Source: Rhizophagus clarus
Taxonomy: Eukaryota; Glomeromycota; Glomeromycetes; Glomerales; Glomeraceae
NCBI GenBank assembly: GCA_015698045.1
Contig: BLAL01000012.1
Coordinates: 1,984,001 to 2,048,000, forward strand
Length of the DNA: 64,000 bases
Direction: 5' to 3'
Shown here piece by piece: positions 61,201 to 64,000 of this stretch (its first letter is position 1; every line of letters begins with the position of its first letter). The notes beneath the pieces are model-generated. The model searched no databases. It was given only the letters and a program-made list of their open reading frames with translations, and was not told the origin of the DNA. Both the position numbers and the translations under genes were made by a program.

Positions 61201-63837
61201 CATATCCGCCGATCTGCGGAATTAAGCATATTGACGGCGGATTTGTTTACCTTGCGTTAAATGCTAAATTTTAAACGATTTTCATAATTTTCGTTACCCA
61301 AAAATGTTCTGTAATATCAGGAAGTCACCTGATAGATTATCATTTGACTTGTCATGTAAAAATGGACGCGAAAAAAAACCCATTTCACTAACTGACAAAA
61401 AACCATTTCTCATTCACATGGTAATTTTTAGTGTATATTATTAGAAAATGAGTATATTTTAATAGAATAAAAGGTTTATTGGTCTTAATAGTTACAAATA
61501 TTTACAAAAAATATTCGAGATTTAACTAAGCTTAGTATTTAACAAAATGGCTTTTTATTCAATATAACAAATTTATACGGTCTCCTTACCCTTTCTTGTG
61601 ATTTAAAGGTGTTGTGTTGATAATTACAATTTATAATTTATTAATATAATATAGTATAAATCATTAAAATCTTTATATTAAATATTAATAGAAGAATCAT
61701 AATAATCACAATAATATCAAAGAAAATCACAATGGTGATAGAATTCGGTGAATAACAAAGATGACAAAAGAACAGGAACTTTGGTCCGGACTTTGAAATT
61801 GTGAGATCTACGAATGTAAGCAACATTTTACTTCTTTTCTTTTTGATTTAGGGACGTCTCTAATATTCCCTTTTTTCATTTTTTCCTAGGAACGGCTTTG
61901 GACTTTGAGGGTTTGGATTTCGAAATTGCAATATGGTTCTGTAGATGTTTCATTTGCTGTTTTTTTTTTTAGTTTTTTGATTTGGAAACATCACTAACGC
62001 TCCCTCTCTTTCTTTTTTTTTTAGGAACGGCTTTGGGCTTTGAGAACTTTGGCCTGTACTTTAAATTGCAAAATAGATTCGTGGGTGTTTCATTTTATCA
62101 TTTTTTTTTGGGGAGGGGGTTTTTTTTGATTTAGAAACGTCACTAATTATTCCTTTCATTCATTCTTCCTTTTCCCTTATACATTTTATTCTCCTTTTTT
62201 TTCCTTATTCTTTTTATTTTTGTCTCTATTATTTTTCGCGTTCTTTTCATTGTTTTCTTTATTATCTTCCTTTTTTCCTTTTCATTTTTCTTCATCCTTT
62301 CCGATTCCTTCATTTTTCTATTATCATTCTTGATCCTTTTCACTTCTCCATCATCCTTTTCGTTTTTCCATTATCACTCTTGATCCTTTTCATTTCTCCA
62401 TCAATTCATCATTTTTAATCATTTTCGTTTTTCCATCGATCATTCCCGATCCTTTTCATTTCTCCATCAATCATTCTCGATTCTTTTCGTTTCTCCATCA
62501 ATCATTCTCTATTCTTTTCGTTTCTCATCAATCATTCTCGATTCTTTTCGTTTCTCCATCAATCATTCTCGATTCTTTTCGTTTCTCCATCGTCACTCTC
62601 GATCCTTTGTTTCTACATTATTATTCTCGATCCTTTCATTTCTCCATCATCATTCTTGATCCCTTTTGTTTCTTCTTCATAATTCTCGATTCCTTTTGTT
62701 ACTCTATTACCATTCTCGTTTCCTTTTGTTTCCCCTTTTTTCTTATTCCCTTTATTTTTCTTCTTTCCTCTCATTTCTCCATTATCATTATCATTCCTTT
62801 TCTTTTCTCTATCATTTTTTTGTTCCTTTTAATACCTTACTTTTTTCCTGTTTTTTTTTTTGTTCTCCTTTAATTTTTTTCTTCCCATTTTTTTTTGTTG
62901 GCTTTTCTTATCCTTCTTTTTTTTATTGTCCTTTACTGTTTCTCTTTATTCTTTTCGTCTCTTTTCATTATTCATTATTAAAAAAACATTAATATATTTA
63001 TATTATATAGATGTATATAAACAATAAATTAAATTTTATACATTTGCTTGTTATTAAAATAAAGATTTTTTATTACTGTAATTTTTTTTTTTTTTTTGAG
63101 TTTTACTAACTATTATGGATAAAAAAAAAAATGTTATATCAAAATGGATGTGAAAGAAAAAAAATTAACCGTTTTTTTTAATAAAAAAATTTAAACCCTA
63201 AAAAGTTTAATGAAATTTTTTTTTATGAAAAAAATATTACATATGGGGGGGGATCAGAAATCTTTGTTTACCCGAATATTCGGGTCATAATAAAAAACTA
63301 AATAAAGTGCATCAGCTCATGATTTAAGCTTATCATAAATAGATTAATATTACCTTTTTCGTTTATAAACAATTTATGATGATTTTTTTTTTTAAAATAA
63401 TACAGCATTTTTCGTATTTTTATTATTTTATAATAAAAAAAATTTTTTCTGAATCATATACTGTATTATATGATACTCTGAAGTCTGAATTTAATAATAG
63501 AAAATAGAACTGGAAAAAATTTCTATTTTTTCAATAATCAATATTTATAATCTGAATGGTTTTTTTTTTTTTTTTTTTTTTTGTGACCAATAATGCATTT
63601 CATTTAGGACAGTAAACAAGATTTACATATATGTCACTATTTAAAATACCTATAAATCGTACTGTACATTTAAGTACGTATCCATATAATTGGACTATCT
63701 AATCTGACTATCTAAAAAAAAGAAAATTAGTACGCTATATAAGACTAACTATAAAAACAAAAAACTAGTGTGACCCAAATGTTCTAAAGCGGAAATAAAG
63801 CCATAAGATACAATTTTCTTCTGTGTGATAACCCATC
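61201..63837. other. intergenic with pyrimidine-rich low-complexity block
   Basis: Outside the inverted repeat. 61850-62110 holds two related GGAACGGCTTTGG(A/G)CTTTGAG blocks, about 150 bp apart, and 62280-62830 the minisatellite. Lys/Arg-rich minus-strand frames and Phe/Ser-rich plus-strand frames here are composition artefacts. No gene is supported. Confidence 0.5.
62280..62830. repeat. ~31-bp pyrimidine-rich minisatellite
   Basis: Consensus TTTCTCCATC-AATCATTCTC-GATTCTTTTCG; the central four or five copies (62460-62600) are nearly perfect and the outer ones degrade on both sides, about 15-17 copies in all. Strong C/T versus A/G strand bias. Confidence 0.85.
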
Positions 63838-64000
63838 CTAAGAGGCTTGAATCCAGCGGCAGTCTTCTGTAAAATTTGTTAATTTTTGGATACCAACTTC
63901 TTCAAAAGATCCACTAAAGTATTGAAGACATTGGTAGAATCCTTCAACTTGTGCTTCTTTGACTTTCTGTCTGGGTTTTGACCCTGAGGTCAGTTTGAAT
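63838..64000 (-). CDS. 3' end of an unidentified gene, cut by the window edge
   Basis: The minus strand is open from 64000 to a stop at 63838-63840 for 54 codons of balanced, protein-like composition: KPRQKVKEAQVEGFYQCLQY, then FSGSFEEVGIQKLTNF and EDCRWIQAS. Base composition is clearly less AT-rich than the preceding 20 kb. Family not recognised. The upstream part lies outside the window, so exon structure and start are unknown. Confidence 0.6.
   Translation of the reverse strand, partial: FKLTSGSKPRQKVKEAQVEGFYQCLQYFSGSFEEVGIQKLTNFTEDCRWIQAS

Noticed and set aside
62143..62343. Lys/Arg/Glu-rich 66-codon minus-strand ORF
   Set aside because: Direct translation of purine-rich simple sequence; no other support.
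1..64000. tRNA, rRNA or CRISPR arrays
   Set aside because: No convincing T-loop/anticodon arm combination, no rRNA core sequence and no regularly spaced identical repeats with unique spacers were found by eye on either strand; a tRNAscan run could still reveal an intron-containing tRNA.

Overview
The window looks like nuclear DNA of an early-diverging fungus, most likely an arbuscular mycorrhizal fungus of the Glomeromycotina (Rhizophagus-like). The reasons are extreme AT richness, long A/T tracts, genes broken by many short GT-AG introns (5 to 13 exons per gene), protein families close to both fungal and animal relatives, and large tracts of degenerate repeats. The species assignment is inference; no marker gene is present.

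The left third (about 1.2-18.4 kb) is a compact gene-rich block. I could rebuild complete spliced reading frames for seven genes: an Eaf6/MEAF6 histone acetyltransferase subunit (-), an arrestin-domain trafficking adaptor (-), an Isc1-type neutral sphingomyelinase (+, divergent from the arrestin gene), a Nup43-like nucleoporin (+), an asparaginase with C-terminal ankyrin repeats (+), cyclin L (+) and tyrosyl-DNA phosphodiesterase Tdp1 (-, convergent with cyclin L). They are ordinary housekeeping or signalling genes and do not form a pathway. All introns were placed by hand so that phase, length and protein alignment agree.

From 18.4 to 31 kb the DNA is sparse. It holds a frame-broken coding relic (19.3-20.4 kb) and one intact four-exon gene for a 455-residue protein I do not recognise (28.08-29.94 kb). 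At least four decayed fragments of this gene lie nearby (21.9, 22.15-23.6, 23.86-24.4 and 41.9-42.3 kb), so it belongs to a family that duplicates locally.

From 31.6 to 61.2 kb the sequence is a mosaic of segmental duplications. A repeat of roughly 5-7 kb, with no convincing coding capacity, occurs as copy A (31.6-38.2 kb), copy B (43.7-48.9 kb) and an internally deleted copy C (55.0-58.5 kb). A pair of small duplicated genes (42.94-43.49 and 49.35-49.85 kb) flanks copy B. Near 51.2-61.2 kb a unit of about 2.8 kb is arranged both in tandem and as a large inverted repeat; it carries a 55-codon basic ORF that is open in one arm and nonsense-broken in the other. Several small non-autonomous DNA transposons with terminal inverted repeats sit in this mosaic, three of them with target-site duplications or empty-site comparisons readable from the window itself.

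The last 3 kb contain a pyrimidine-rich, roughly 31-bp minisatellite and, at the very edge, the 3' end of an unidentified minus-strand gene. I found no tRNA, rRNA, CRISPR array or replication origin.
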